Below are positions 7,853-16,485 of a stretch of DNA of 42,398 nt, piece after piece. Under the pieces are notes generated by a model. The model was not told the origin of the DNA and ran no database searches. It was given only the letters and a program-made list of their open reading frames with translations. A program made the translations under genes and the position numbers. Within the stretch, counting starts at the first letter, position 1. Every line of letters begins with the position of its first letter. This DNA is from Pseudomonadota bacterium (GTDB lineage: Bacteria > Pseudomonadota > Gammaproteobacteria > Burkholderiales > Rhodocyclaceae): the NCBI GenBank assembly GCA_018262235.1, contig JAGTRY010000021.1, positions 1 through 42,398 of the forward strand. The letters run 5' to 3'.

Positions 7853-8365
7853 ATGTCGCACCAGCCTCTAGTTATTCCTGATCCTTTTGAGTTCGCTCGA
7901 CGTGGTGACACGCTTGTTGGTGAGCTTGATGCACGCAGTCTGCCAAGGCTTGCCGAGAGGCTTCGGGATCTTGGTGTGGCGCAGCTTGTAAATTATGAGC
8001 TGAATGGATTTCGGCAGGACGAAGAATCTTTTCTGGAAGTGCAAGCCAGCGCTTTGCTGACCATGCAGTGCCAGCGATGTCTTGGCGATGTGCAGTGTGC
8101 AGTGGACGCTATGTCGCGGCTGTTGCTGGTGCCTTCGGGCATGCCACTGCCGGATGAAGACCTGGAAGAAGATGATTTTGATCCGGTTCACGCCGGGCGA
8201 GACTTCGATGTACTGGGCGCGATAGAAGAAGAATTGTTGTTGGCCCTGCCACTGGCGCCAACGCATGAGGATTGCAGTGTGCCGGTGGCAAAGGAAAATG
8301 GCGACGACCGTTCGCCGTTTGCGTTGCTCAAAGGTCTTAAAACCACGAGCCAACGTGAATCGTAA
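7853..8365 (+). CDS. yceD: YceD family protein (DUF177), 23S rRNA accumulation
   Basis: A DUF177 protein of 170 residues. E. coli YceD is needed for normal 23S rRNA levels, and the plant homologue binds 23S rRNA. The sequence shows DPFEFARRGDTLVGEL, a CQRC pair at about 73-76 (TMQCQRCLGDV), an acidic stretch and the conserved end SPFALLKGLK. It lies directly upstream of rpmF, the classic conserved pair. No ribosome-binding site is visible before ATG 7853, and the promoter sits almost on top of the start, so a leaderless mRNA is possible. The molecular activity of the family is not established. Confidence 0.92.
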   Translation: MSHQPLVIPDPFEFARRGDTLVGELDARSLPRLAERLRDLGVAQLVNYELNGFRQDEESFLEVQASALLTMQCQRCLGDVQCAVDAMSRLLLVPSGMPLPDEDLEEDDFDPVHAGRDFDVLGAIEEELLLALPLAPTHEDCSVPVAKENGDDRSPFALLKGLKTTSQRES

Positions 8366-8394
8366 CGATTGAAAAGAGTATTAAGGAGCATTAA

Positions 8395-8574
8395 ATGGCC
8401 GTTCAACAGAACAAAAAGTCGCCTTCCAAGCGTGGCATGCACCGTGCGCATGATTTCCTGACGGGGCCGGCACTGGCTGTCGAGCCGACGACGGGTGAGG
8501 CTCATCTGCGTCATCACGTGTCTCCTTCTGGCTACTATCGTGGCAAGAAGGTCACCAAGGCCAAGGGCGAGTAA
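8395..8574 (+). CDS. rpmF: 50S ribosomal protein L32
   Basis: The 59-residue product starts [20 protein letters not shown] and ends in the lysine-rich KKVTKAKGE, a clear match to L32. The central [17 protein letters not shown] block is the usual proteobacterial form. The family's zinc cysteines are absent, as in E. coli-type L32. The start is set by AAGGAG at 8383-8388, six bases before the ATG. It lies 29 bases after yceD, with which it is normally co-transcribed. A 190-base gap with an inverted repeat separates it from plsX. Confidence 0.96.
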   Translation: MAVQQNKKSPSKRGMHRAHDFLTGPALAVEPTTGEAHLRHHVSPSGYYRGKKVTKAKGE

Positions 8575-8593
8575 GTCGCGCCCTGCATGAGTG

Positions 8594-8626
8594 TGGCGCA
8601 AGTGTTGGTTTCTTCCGCTTGCGCCA
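8594..8626. repeat. Inverted repeat between rpmF and plsX
   Basis: TGGCGCAAG (8594-8602) and CTTGCGCCA (8618-8626) form a perfect 9-base stem with a 15-base loop, 20 bases after the rpmF stop. No T tract follows, so it is not a standard terminator. It may mark an mRNA processing site or a partial terminator that sets L32 output apart from the lipid genes. Confidence 0.4.
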
Positions 8627-8764
8627 GCTTAGGCACTTTTGTGCATTTCTCGCGTGACGTCGCAGGTTCTCCTGTGGCGTATTTCAGCAGCCAAGCATCT
8701 GTCTGCTCCCCGATACGTTCGGGGCTGCGGTTGTTTGTGCTCGTCTACTGATTCCGTATAAGTG

Positions 8765-9808
8765 ATGCCTATCACCCTCGCGATTGATTGCATGGGCGGC
8801 GATCATGGTCCTTCGGTGACCATTCCGTCCGCATTCCAGTTTTTGCGTGAAGACACACAGGCTCGCGTCATCCTTGTCGGCTTGTCTGAAGTTTTCGATG
8901 AAGCTTTCCGCAAGTCAGCCCAGGAATTCGGCGAACGTCTGATTGTGCGGACGGCCTCTGAGGTCGTCGAGATGGACGAGGCGCCTGCTTCGGCCATGCG
9001 CGGCAAAAAAGATTCTTCGATGCGCGTGGCGATTGATCTGGTCAAGAGCGGCGAGGCAACTGCTGCCGTTTCGGCCGGAAATACTGGCGCATTGATGGCT
9101 ATTTCCCGCTTCGTTCTGAAGACTTTGCCAGGGATTGACCGTCCCGCGATTGCGACCATCATCCCTTCGATGAAGGGGCAAACCTATATGCTGGACCTTG
9201 GTGCCAACGTCGATTGTACGGCTGAGCACCTGCTGCAGTTTGCCATCATGGGGGCCATGCTGCTGGAGGCTGTTGAACACAGTAGCTCGCCGACAGTAGG
9301 TCTGCTGAATATCGGCGAAGAGGATATCAAGGGGAACGAGGTTGTTAAGCGTGCAGCCCAACTCTTGCGTCAGTCCGACCTGAATTTCTATGGCAACGTC
9401 GAAGGCAATGACATCTTCAAGGGCACGACGGACATCGTGGTGTGCGATGGCTTTGTCGGGAACGTCGCATTGAAGTCGGCAGAAGGTCTGGCACATATGG
9501 TAACCACCTTTCTGACCGAGGAATTCAAACGTAGCCTGCTGTCCAAGGTGATTGCCCTCATTGCGATGCCTGTTCTGCGGCGCTTCAAACGGCGTTTTGA
9601 TCCGCGCCGTCACAATGGCGCAACCCTCTTGGGGTTGCGGGGCGTTGTGGTGAAGAGCCATGGTTCGGCAGACCAGTTCGGTTATGTCTGGGCGCTACGT
9701 CGCGCCGCAGAGGCTGCGCGCAACAATCTGATTGACCGGATTGCCACGCGGATGCAGGCTGCTGCGGCGAAGGCTCAAAATGCGACTGCGGAGGATTCTG
9801 CTGCATGA
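8765..9808 (+). CDS. plsX: Phosphate acyltransferase PlsX
   Basis: PlsX converts acyl-ACP plus phosphate to acyl-phosphate, the acyl donor for PlsY in phospholipid synthesis. The 347-residue protein starts [21 protein letters not shown], the family signature. It also has [28 protein letters not shown], a [10 protein letters not shown] block and [21 protein letters not shown] one codon earlier is an alternative start, but ATG matches the family. No obvious Shine-Dalgarno sequence precedes it. It overlaps fabH by 4 bases, so synthesis of the two is coupled. It works at the inner membrane surface with products of the following fab genes. Confidence 0.95.
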   Translation: MPITLAIDCMGGDHGPSVTIPSAFQFLREDTQARVILVGLSEVFDEAFRKSAQEFGERLIVRTASEVVEMDEAPASAMRGKKDSSMRVAIDLVKSGEATAAVSAGNTGALMAISRFVLKTLPGIDRPAIATIIPSMKGQTYMLDLGANVDCTAEHLLQFAIMGAMLLEAVEHSSSPTVGLLNIGEEDIKGNEVVKRAAQLLRQSDLNFYGNVEGNDIFKGTTDIVVCDGFVGNVALKSAEGLAHMVTTFLTEEFKRSLLSKVIALIAMPVLRRFKRRFDPRRHNGATLLGLRGVVVKSHGSADQFGYVWALRRAAEAARNNLIDRIATRMQAAAAKAQNATAEDSAA

Positions 9809-10770
9809 TGTTTTCACGCATAGCCGGAACCGGTGGTTTTGTTCCGGGCGCGCCGGTTACCAATCAGGATCTGGTTGATCGCGGGATTGACACGTCTGAT
9901 GAGTGGGTGTCCGAGCGGACCGGAATCCGCTGTCGTCATCTGGTTTCCGATGGCATGAGTACCAGCCAACTTGCCATCGAGGCTGCACGCCGCGCACTGG
10001 AGTCTGCTGGGCTGAAGGCGGCTGATCTCGATATGGTGATCGTCGCGACCACTACGCCGGATATGGTTTTCCCGAGTACCGCCTGTCTGGTGCAAGGCGC
10101 TTTGGGGATGCCTGTAGGCGCCGCCGCTTTCGATCTGCAGGCAGTGTGCAGCGGATTCGTGTATGCGTTGACCGTCGCTGACAAATTCATTCGTTCTGGT
10201 AGTCACCGCCGGGTCCTGGTGATTGGCGCGGAAACCTTGTCGAGGATTCTGGATTGGACTGATCGTGGGACCTGTGTGCTGTTCGGCGATGGCGCTGGGG
10301 CGGTGATCTTGGAAGCCGACGAAACTCCGGGTATTCTCGCGACCGCCATGCATGCGGATGGCTCACAGGCAGGAATCCTGTCTGTGTCTGGTCAGGTGTC
10401 TGGCGGAAATCTGATCGGATGCCCATTCATCCGGATGGATGGGCAGGCGGTGTTCAAGTATGCCGTTCGGGTTTTGAGCGAAGTGGCGCAGGAAGTGTTG
10501 GACCAGGCCGTGTTGCCATTGGTGCAACTGGATTGGCTGATTCCTCATCAGGCGAATATCCGCATCATGCAGGCAACGGCCAAGAAGTTGGGCGTGCTGC
10601 CGGAACGCGTGGTTGTGACGGTTGACCGGCACGGTAATACCTCGGCGGCATCGGTGCCACTGGCGCTGGATGTTGCGGTGCGTGATGGCCGGATCAAGCG
10701 AGGCCAGACGGTTCTTGTTGAAGGCGTAGGCGGTGGTTTCACCTGGGGTGCAGCTTTGCTGCGCTACTGA
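9805..10770 (+). CDS. fabH: 3-oxoacyl-ACP synthase III (KAS III)
   Basis: FabH condenses acetyl-CoA with malonyl-ACP to start fatty-acid elongation. The 321-residue protein carries the full catalytic triad: Cys115 (LQAVCSGF), His248 (IPHQAN) and Asn278 (HGNTSAA). The C-terminal [19 protein letters not shown] is the usual KAS III end. It begins at ATG 9805, overlapping the plsX stop. A second ATG follows directly and would remove one residue. fabD follows after 21 bases with a GAGGAG ribosome-binding site. Confidence 0.96.
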   Translation: MMFSRIAGTGGFVPGAPVTNQDLVDRGIDTSDEWVSERTGIRCRHLVSDGMSTSQLAIEAARRALESAGLKAADLDMVIVATTTPDMVFPSTACLVQGALGMPVGAAAFDLQAVCSGFVYALTVADKFIRSGSHRRVLVIGAETLSRILDWTDRGTCVLFGDGAGAVILEADETPGILATAMHADGSQAGILSVSGQVSGGNLIGCPFIRMDGQAVFKYAVRVLSEVAQEVLDQAVLPLVQLDWLIPHQANIRIMQATAKKLGVLPERVVVTVDRHGNTSAASVPLALDVAVRDGRIKRGQTVLVEGVGGGFTWGAALLRY

Positions 10771-10791
10771 TGAGTCTGCGAGGAGATTGGA

Positions 10792-11742
10792 ATGAGTGCT
10801 GTGAATAGTCGGTTGGCCGTTGTATTTCCAGGGCAAGGCTCACAATCCGTAGGGATGATGGCGTCGTTTGCTGACTCGGCTGTTGTACGTGACACCTTTT
10901 CAAAGGCTTCTGATGCGCTGGATCAGGATCTCTGGCAACTGGTGGCTGATGGCCCTGCCGAAGCCTTGTCGCAGACGGTAAATACCCAGCCGGTAATGTT
11001 GGCTGCAGGTGTTGCGGTCTGGCGGGCTTGGCTGGCGCAAGGCGGTGCTTGCCCCGCGCTGGTGGCAGGACATAGTCTGGGTGAATATGCTGCGCTGGTT
11101 GCAGCTGAAGTGTTGGCGTTCGGAGATGCTGTTCGCTTGGTTCGTTTCCGTGCCGAAGCCATGCAGGAAGCGGTTCCTGCGGGGGAGGGCGGCATGGCGG
11201 CTATTCTGAACCTGTCTCCGGAACTGGTGGCCGAGGCTTGTGCTGAGGCGGCACAAGGGCAGATCGTTGGTGCTGCCAATCTGAATTCTCCGGTGCAGAT
11301 CGTGATCTCGGGTCATGCTGCAGCGGTGGCGCGTGCCATGGAAGGGTGTAAAGCGCGAGGAGCCAAACGTGCTGTGCCTTTGCCGGTCAGTGCTCCGTTT
11401 CATAGTGCTTTGATGAAGCCTGCCGCAGATCGCCTGGCCGAGCGACTTGCTGAAACCGTTTTTGCACAACCGAAGATTGCTGTACTTAACAACGTCGATG
11501 TGAAAATCGAGACGGATCCGGCGCTTATTCGAGATGCTCTGGTGCGCCAGGCGTATGGTCCGGTACGCTGGACCGAATCGGTGGAGGCCATGACGCAGCG
11601 GGGCATTGCCAGCGTGCTGGAATTTGGCCCTGGTAAAGTGCTGGCTGGATTGGTCAAGCGGATTGCTGGTGATCTGAGTGTGGAAGCGATCACGGATGCC
11701 GAGGCGCTGGCACGTGTTGTGCCCCAATACCCACAGGTTTGA
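10792..11742 (+). CDS. fabD: Malonyl-CoA:ACP transacylase
   Basis: FabD loads malonyl groups from CoA onto ACP. The 316-residue protein shows FPGQGSQSVGM near the N terminus, the nucleophile Ser95 in GHSLGEYAAL, and His204 in SAPFHSALM. ATG 10792 is preceded by GAGGAG. fabG follows 10 bases after the stop, so the fab genes form one unit. Confidence 0.96.
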   Translation: MSAVNSRLAVVFPGQGSQSVGMMASFADSAVVRDTFSKASDALDQDLWQLVADGPAEALSQTVNTQPVMLAAGVAVWRAWLAQGGACPALVAGHSLGEYAALVAAEVLAFGDAVRLVRFRAEAMQEAVPAGEGGMAAILNLSPELVAEACAEAAQGQIVGAANLNSPVQIVISGHAAAVARAMEGCKARGAKRAVPLPVSAPFHSALMKPAADRLAERLAETVFAQPKIAVLNNVDVKIETDPALIRDALVRQAYGPVRWTESVEAMTQRGIASVLEFGPGKVLAGLVKRIAGDLSVEAITDAEALARVVPQYPQV

Positions 11743-11752
11743 GGAAGACTGG

Positions 11753-12499
11753 ATGAAAACACTTGAAGGACAGGTTGCGCTGGTGACCGGGGCAACCCGC
11801 GGAATAGGTCGAGCGATCGCGCTTGAGCTTGGGCAGCGCGGGGCGGTTGTGGTTGGTACGGCAACCTCTGCAGAAGGGGCCGCTGCGATTTCGGCTGTCT
11901 TGCAAGAGGCTGGCTTCCAGGGGTGTGGTTTGGCGCTGAATGTGACGGATGCTCCGGCTTGTGAAGCCGCGATTGCACAGATCGAGAAGGATTTTGGTAC
12001 CGTATCGGTATTGGTCAACAACGCAGGCATTACTCGCGACAATATTGCGATGCGCATGAAGGACGAGGAATGGGATGCTGTGATGGAGACCAACCTCAAA
12101 GCGGTTTTCCGGATGTCCCGGCTGGTCATGCGGGGCATGATGAAAGCGCGCAATGGGCGGATCATCAATATCAGTTCGGTCGTGGCCAGTTCCGGTAATC
12201 CGGGGCAGGCCAACTATGCAGCAGCCAAGGCAGGTGTGGAAGGGATGACCCGTGCTCTGGCGCGCGAACTGGGAAGCCGGAACATCACGGTGAACTGTGT
12301 CTCACCGGGCTTTATTGATACTGACATGACGCGTGAGCTGCCAGATGCGCAGCGTGACATGCTGCAGTCCCAGATCGCGGTTGGCCGTCTGGGGCGCCCG
12401 GAAGAGATTTCCGCGGTAGTGGGGTTCCTGGCCTCTCCTACTGCAAGCTATGTAACGGGGACAACCATCCACGTGAATGGCGGAATGTATATGGCATAG
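11753..12499 (+). CDS. fabG: 3-oxoacyl-ACP reductase
   Basis: FabG performs the NADPH-dependent reduction of 3-oxoacyl-ACP. This 248-residue short-chain dehydrogenase has the cofactor motif GATRGIG, the NNAG motif (NNAGITRDN), the catalytic Ser/Tyr/Lys set (ISSVV followed by YAAAK) and the C-terminal TGTTIHVNGGMYM. The start ATG 11753 lies 8 bases after GAGGAAG, which begins immediately after the fabD stop. The same frame is open farther upstream inside fabD, but family alignment rules that out. A small hairpin (12501-12519) follows the stop before acpP. Confidence 0.96.
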   Translation: MKTLEGQVALVTGATRGIGRAIALELGQRGAVVVGTATSAEGAAAISAVLQEAGFQGCGLALNVTDAPACEAAIAQIEKDFGTVSVLVNNAGITRDNIAMRMKDEEWDAVMETNLKAVFRMSRLVMRGMMKARNGRIINISSVVASSGNPGQANYAAAKAGVEGMTRALARELGSRNITVNCVSPGFIDTDMTRELPDAQRDMLQSQIAVGRLGRPEEISAVVGFLASPTASYVTGTTIHVNGGMYMA

Positions 12500-12500
12500 T

Positions 12501-12519
12501 TTCGCCATACGAAGGCGAA
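12501..12519 (+). repeat. Small hairpin between fabG and acpP
   Basis: TTCGCC (12501-12506) and GGCGAA (12514-12519) form a 6-base stem with a 7-base loop directly after the fabG stop. No T tract follows. It could protect or process the mRNA end and help explain separate high expression of acpP. Confidence 0.3.
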
Positions 12520-12554
12520 CGGCGGAGATGGCTGAAGTTGTTGCCGGTTTCTGC

Positions 12555-12560
12555 TAAAAT
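12555..12560 (+). promoter_or_regulatory. Candidate -10 element of an acpP promoter
   Basis: TAAAAT (12555-12560), five of six matches to the -10 consensus, lies 49 bases before the acpP ATG in the 109-base fabG-acpP gap. No good -35 is seen at 16-18 bases. ACP is among the most abundant proteins and often has its own promoter inside the fab cluster, which makes this plausible. Confidence 0.35.
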
Positions 12561-12608
12561 GGGCCAGTTTTTCCCACTTTTATACTGATTGTTGAGAAGG
12601 AGTAATTC

Positions 12609-12848
12609 ATGGAGAACATCGAACAGCGCGTCCGCAAGATCGTTGCTGAGCAACTGGGTGCTAACGAAGCTGACATCAAGAACGATTCCTCGTTCGTCGA
12701 TGATCTGGGCGCAGACTCCCTCGACACCGTCGAACTGGTGATGGCGCTGGAAGAAGAGTTCGAGTGTGAAATTCCCGATGAAGAAGCCGAGAAGATCACC
12801 AACGTTCAGCAGGCGATCGACTACGTCAGCGCCCATCTGAAAGCCTGA
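12609..12848 (+). CDS. acpP: Acyl carrier protein
   Basis: This 79-residue acidic ACP carries growing fatty acids as thioesters on its 4'-phosphopantetheine arm. The attachment site is Ser37 in [27 protein letters not shown] precedes the ATG at good spacing. The modifying enzyme AcpS is encoded later in the window (26645-27025), and FabD, FabH, FabG and FabF around it all act on ACP-bound substrates. Confidence 0.97.
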   Translation: MENIEQRVRKIVAEQLGANEADIKNDSSFVDDLGADSLDTVELVMALEEEFECEIPDEEAEKITNVQQAIDYVSAHLKA

Positions 12849-12882
12849 TCGTTTTTCGTCCATCAGTATCAAGGAGTGACCT

Positions 12883-14121
12883 TTGACGCGTCGCAGAGTT
12901 GTTGTAACTGGGCTTGGCATTATTTCGCCGGTCGGTAATACCGTTGCTTCCGCTTGGGACAGCATTGTCAATGGTCGCTCCGGCATAGACCGCGTTACAC
13001 GGTTTGATGCCAGTTCCCTGCCTACCCAGATAGCAGGCGAAGTGAAGGGGTTTGACGTGGCCGCCTACCTTTCTCCGAAAGAGGCTCGCCGTTTCGATAC
13101 CTTTGTTCACTACGGTCTGGCAGCTGCCATGGATGCCATCAAGGATGCTGGCATCGAAGCACATCCGGCCAACGCCGAACGGATCGGGGTGTGTATCGGT
13201 TCCGGGATTGGCGGTCTGCCGCTGATTGAAGACACCATGCATGCCATCGCTGCGGGCGGTGCGCGCAAGATTTCCCCGTTTTTTGTTCCGGGATCGATCA
13301 TCAACATGGTGTCTGGCGTGTTGTCGATCAATTATGGTTTCAAAGGCCCGAACTTTGCCATCGTGAGTGCCTGTGCGACCGGCAATCATTCGATTGGTGA
13401 AGCACAGCGCCTGATTGAATATGGCGATGCAGACATCATGATTGCGGGTGGCGCGGAATCCACCGTCTCATTGCTTGGGATGGGCGGTTTCTGTTCGGCC
13501 AAGGCGCTGTCGACCCGCAATGATGACCCGCAGACGGCCAGCCGCCCGTGGGATGCTGAGCGTGATGGTTTCGTGCTGGGTGAAGGTGCCGGCATTCTGG
13601 TGCTGGAAGAGTACGAACATGCCAAGGCACGGGGCGCCAAGATTTACGCTGAAGTCGCGGGTTACGGTATGAGCGCGGATGCGTACCACGTCACTTCTCC
13701 TTCTGAGGGGGGGGAAGGGGCTGCCCGCAGCATGCGGAATGCACTGCATAACAGTCATATTGCCGTGGATGAGGTTGACTACGTGAATGCCCACGGGACT
13801 TCGACGCCTGCGGGTGACCTGGCTGAAACCATGGCGGCCAAAGCGTGTTTTGGCGCGCACATTGGCAAGGTGGCGATGAGTTCGACGAAATCGATGACGG
13901 GCCATTTGTTGGGTGCCGCGGCCGGGGTCGAAGCGATTTTTTCCATACTGGCCATTCGTGACCAGATTGCGCCTCCGACCATCAATCTCGTCAATGCCGA
14001 TCCGGCCTGTGATCTGGACTACGTGCCGAACGTGGCGCGTCAGATGCCGATCAATGTTGCGGTTTCAAATTCGTTCGGATTCGGCGGGACCAACAGCACC
14101 GTGGTTTTCCGCAAGATCTGA
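12883..14121 (+). CDS. fabF: 3-oxoacyl-ACP synthase II (KAS II)
   Basis: FabF elongates acyl-ACP by decarboxylative condensation with malonyl-ACP and is important for temperature-dependent unsaturation. The 412-residue protein has the Cys-His-His triad: Cys164 (SACATGNHS), His304 (NAHGTSTPAGD) and His341 (MTGHLLGAAAGVE), plus the conserved Lys336. Translation must begin at TTG 12883. The product then starts MTRRRVVVTGLGIISPVG exactly as the family does, AAGGAG lies 6 bases upstream, and no in-frame ATG or GTG exists nearby. It lies 34 bases after acpP. Confidence 0.95.
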   Translation: MTRRRVVVTGLGIISPVGNTVASAWDSIVNGRSGIDRVTRFDASSLPTQIAGEVKGFDVAAYLSPKEARRFDTFVHYGLAAAMDAIKDAGIEAHPANAERIGVCIGSGIGGLPLIEDTMHAIAAGGARKISPFFVPGSIINMVSGVLSINYGFKGPNFAIVSACATGNHSIGEAQRLIEYGDADIMIAGGAESTVSLLGMGGFCSAKALSTRNDDPQTASRPWDAERDGFVLGEGAGILVLEEYEHAKARGAKIYAEVAGYGMSADAYHVTSPSEGGEGAARSMRNALHNSHIAVDEVDYVNAHGTSTPAGDLAETMAAKACFGAHIGKVAMSSTKSMTGHLLGAAAGVEAIFSILAIRDQIAPPTINLVNADPACDLDYVPNVARQMPINVAVSNSFGFGGTNSTVVFRKI

Positions 14122-14189
14122 TTCTGGCTCGGCGGGCTGCGACGATGTTGCAAGGAGCCGGGGCCAGTGAAAACAGGGCGCTTGATGTG

Positions 14190-14612
14190 ATGTCGGCGCC
14201 CTTTTCATTTTCATTGCTCTATTCCCGATCTCTGTGGTGGGCTGCGGGGCTGGCACATTTGCTGCCGCTTCTGTGTCTTGGTGCGTCAGGCGTGCCGGGC
14301 TGGGCACGCATGGTGGTGCTGGGAGGCGTACTGGTCTCGGCGGGGTGGGGGTGGCGTACCGCGCGATGCTTACGACATCTGCGCATGGCTTGGTCTGTGT
14401 CTGGGGAGGTGTGGCTGCGTGCGCCGACAGGAGACGCCCAGATCGAAATCCTGCCTGACTCGATTGATCTGGGTTGGTTGATCGTGCTGCATTGGCGCGA
14501 GATGAATTCGCAAAGTACTGGGCGTGCGCCGTTGACGCGTGACGCATTGGCACCCGAACACTGGCGGGCATTACGCCGCTACTTGCGCTGGAGCAGACCG
14601 GAGGCGGATTAG
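14190..14612 (+). CDS. Small membrane protein, YgfX-like (uncertain)
   Basis: This product of about 140 residues has two closely spaced hydrophobic segments near the N terminus (about 14-32 and 38-55), then a soluble domain with a VWLRAPTGDAQIEILPDSI region. This architecture and the position after fabF and before nadB/rpoE recall the YgfX family of betaproteobacteria. In E. coli, YgfX is encoded beside SdhE and has been linked to division-protein inhibition. The match is by shape and context, not by a firm motif. The start is unclear: ATG 14190 fits the topology, and ATG 14145 in the same frame would add 15 residues. Neither has a good ribosome-binding site. It is convergent with nadB across 17 bases. 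Confidence 0.7.
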   Translation: MSAPFSFSLLYSRSLWWAAGLAHLLPLLCLGASGVPGWARMVVLGGVLVSAGWGWRTARCLRHLRMAWSVSGEVWLRAPTGDAQIEILPDSIDLGWLIVLHWREMNSQSTGRAPLTRDALAPEHWRALRRYLRWSRPEAD

Positions 14613-14629
14613 TCGCAGCGCGTGCGGGT

Positions 14630-16237
14630 CTATTGATTCCAGCGTTTCAGGTGCGCAGGCCAGAGCTTGTTGTGCAGGATGGTCGGTGTGGCGCGTTCGG
14701 CCGTCTGCGGATAATCCTTGGAAAAGTGCAAGCCGCGGCTTTCCTTGCGGCGCATCGCGCAACGGACGATAAGATCCGCTGCGGTGACCAGATTGCGCAG
14801 TTCGATGAGATCATTGCTGACCCGGAAGTTGCTGTAGTACTCGTCAATTTCGCGGTTCAGCAGACGGATGCGGTGCTGTGCACGCTCCAAACGCTTGTTG
14901 GTGCGTACGATACCGACATAGTCCCACATGAAACGGCGCAGCTCCTCCCAGTTGTGGGAGATCACGATTTCCTCATCCGCATCGCCAACACGGCTTTCGT
15001 CCCATGCCGGTAGTTCCGCAGGCGCTTGCCGGGGATGCTGAAGAATGTCTCGTGCCGCCGCCTCGGCAAAGACCACGCATTCGAGCAGTGAATTGCTGGC
15101 CAGCCGGTTGGCGCCGTGCAGACCCGAGCAGGCGGCTTCACCGATGGCGTACAGACCCGGCAGGTCGGTGCGTGCGCGCAAGTCGATCTGTATCCCTCCA
15201 CATGTGTAATGGGCGGCGGGCACTACGGGGATGGGGTGTTTCGTGATGTCGATGCCCAGCTCCAGGCAGCGGGCCGTGATGGTCGGGAAATGCTCGTGCA
15301 GGAATTCGGGGCTTTTGTGCGAGATATCCAGAAAGACGCTATCGATCCCGCGCTTCTTCATCTCGAAGTCGATGGCACGTGCGACGACATCGCGTGGGGC
15401 GAGTTCGGCGCGCGGGTCATGCTTGGGCATGAAGCGCGTGCCGTCGGGCAGCCGCAACAGCCCCCCTTCGCCGCGGACGGCTTCGGAAATCAGGAAGGAT
15501 TTTGCTTGTGGGTGATACAGACAGGTGGGGTGGAACTGGATGAACTCCATGTTGGTGACCCGGCAGCCTGCACGCCAGGCCATGGCGATTCCATCTCCTG
15601 TCGATGTATCGGGATTGGTGGTGTACAGATAGACCTTGCCGGCACCGCCGGTGGCCAGAACGGTATAGGCAGCGGCAAAGGCGTCGATGTGTCCGCTGGA
15701 CAGGTCAAGCAGATAGGCCCCCTGACAACCGGCTTCCGGTTTTCCGAGTTTGTGGCCGACGATCAGGTCGACTGCAACATGGTTTTCCAGGATATGGATG
15801 TTTGGATGGCGTTTAACCTTGTCGATCAACGTTTCCTGTACGGCAGCGCCGGTGGCGTCGGCCACGTGCACGATGCGGCGATGGCTGTGGCCACCTTCAC
15901 GCGTGAGGTGCATCCCCCAGCTGGTATCGGCATCCGGCGTGAAGGGGACGCCTTGATCGCGTAGCCACTGGATGGCCGCTGCGCCATTCTCGACAACAAA
16001 CCGTGTCGCCGCCGGATCGCACAGATGGGCGCCGGCAACCTGGGTGTCTTCGTAGTGCGAAGCGGTCGAGTCGGCGGGGTCAATGACTGCCGCAATCCCT
16101 CCCTGAGCCCAGGCGCTGGCGCCGTCCTCGATATGGCGCTTGGTTACGAGTGCGACCTGGTGCGTGTCAGCGAGGCGCAATGCGAGGGACTGGCCAGCCA
16201 GACCGCTGCCAAGGATCAGAACATCAAAACGCTTCAA
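14630..16237 (-). CDS. nadB: L-aspartate oxidase
   Basis: NadB oxidises L-aspartate to iminoaspartate, the first step of NAD synthesis, using FAD. The 535-residue protein has the N-terminal dinucleotide-binding motif [15 protein letters not shown] and the family blocks [24 protein letters not shown] and [25 protein letters not shown]. The helical C-terminal domain ends [14 protein letters not shown]. The initiator is TTG at 16237 (plus-strand CAA 16235-16237), with AGGAG 8 bases upstream on the minus strand and no nearby ATG. nadA and nadC are not in the window. It is divergent from rpoE. Confidence 0.94.
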   Translation of the reverse strand: MKRFDVLILGSGLAGQSLALRLADTHQVALVTKRHIEDGASAWAQGGIAAVIDPADSTASHYEDTQVAGAHLCDPAATRFVVENGAAAIQWLRDQGVPFTPDADTSWGMHLTREGGHSHRRIVHVADATGAAVQETLIDKVKRHPNIHILENHVAVDLIVGHKLGKPEAGCQGAYLLDLSSGHIDAFAAAYTVLATGGAGKVYLYTTNPDTSTGDGIAMAWRAGCRVTNMEFIQFHPTCLYHPQAKSFLISEAVRGEGGLLRLPDGTRFMPKHDPRAELAPRDVVARAIDFEMKKRGIDSVFLDISHKSPEFLHEHFPTITARCLELGIDITKHPIPVVPAAHYTCGGIQIDLRARTDLPGLYAIGEAACSGLHGANRLASNSLLECVVFAEAAARDILQHPRQAPAELPAWDESRVGDADEEIVISHNWEELRRFMWDYVGIVRTNKRLERAQHRIRLLNREIDEYYSNFRVSNDLIELRNLVTAADLIVRCAMRRKESRGLHFSKDYPQTAERATPTILHNKLWPAHLKRWNQ

Positions 16238-16386
16238 GGGGGATTCTCCTGGCTACTGTGGCGGCGGAAAAGTTCTAATCCTAGTCGTCGCAGGGTCGCG
16301 GGCCAAGTCTCCTGCAACAAAGACTTGCCTAGATTGGAACCAGTTTGAGCAAAATCTGGAAATGGACGGGAATGTTTGCCTGTGCA

Positions 16387-16415
16387 TGAACTTTGTGATC
16401 CGGGTTGTGGTCTGA
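16387..16415 (+). promoter_or_regulatory. Sigma-E (RpoE)-dependent promoter of rpoE
   Basis: TGAACTT (16387-16393) and TCTGA (16411-16415) are separated by 17 bases. This agrees with the sigma-E consensus (GAACTT, 16-17 bases, TCTGA) and lies 71 bases before the rpoE ATG. rpoE is autoregulated in E. coli and Pseudomonas, which supports the assignment. Confidence 0.75.
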
Positions 16416-16442
16416 TCGCTGAGTAGTCGCAAAGGCTTCGGC

Positions 16443-16448
16443 TATACT
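16443..16448 (+). promoter_or_regulatory. Candidate housekeeping -10 element upstream of rpoE
   Basis: TATACT (16443-16448) matches the sigma-70 -10 element at five of six bases and would start transcription around 16455, within the rpoE leader. The -35 region is poor. It could provide basal rpoE expression beside the sigma-E promoter. Confidence 0.3.
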
Positions 16449-16485
16449 TTGGCTCCCGGCCCCATAACTTAGTTTCCGACAGCCG

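Noticed and set aside
8750-8764. TATA-like -10 element directly before plsX
   Set aside because: The implied transcription start would lie at or beyond the plsX start codon, and the -35 is poor.
10900-12213. 437-codon minus-strand frame opposite fabD and fabG
   Set aside because: It lies entirely opposite two clearly identified genes, has no family motifs, and its composition follows from the GC-rich complement.
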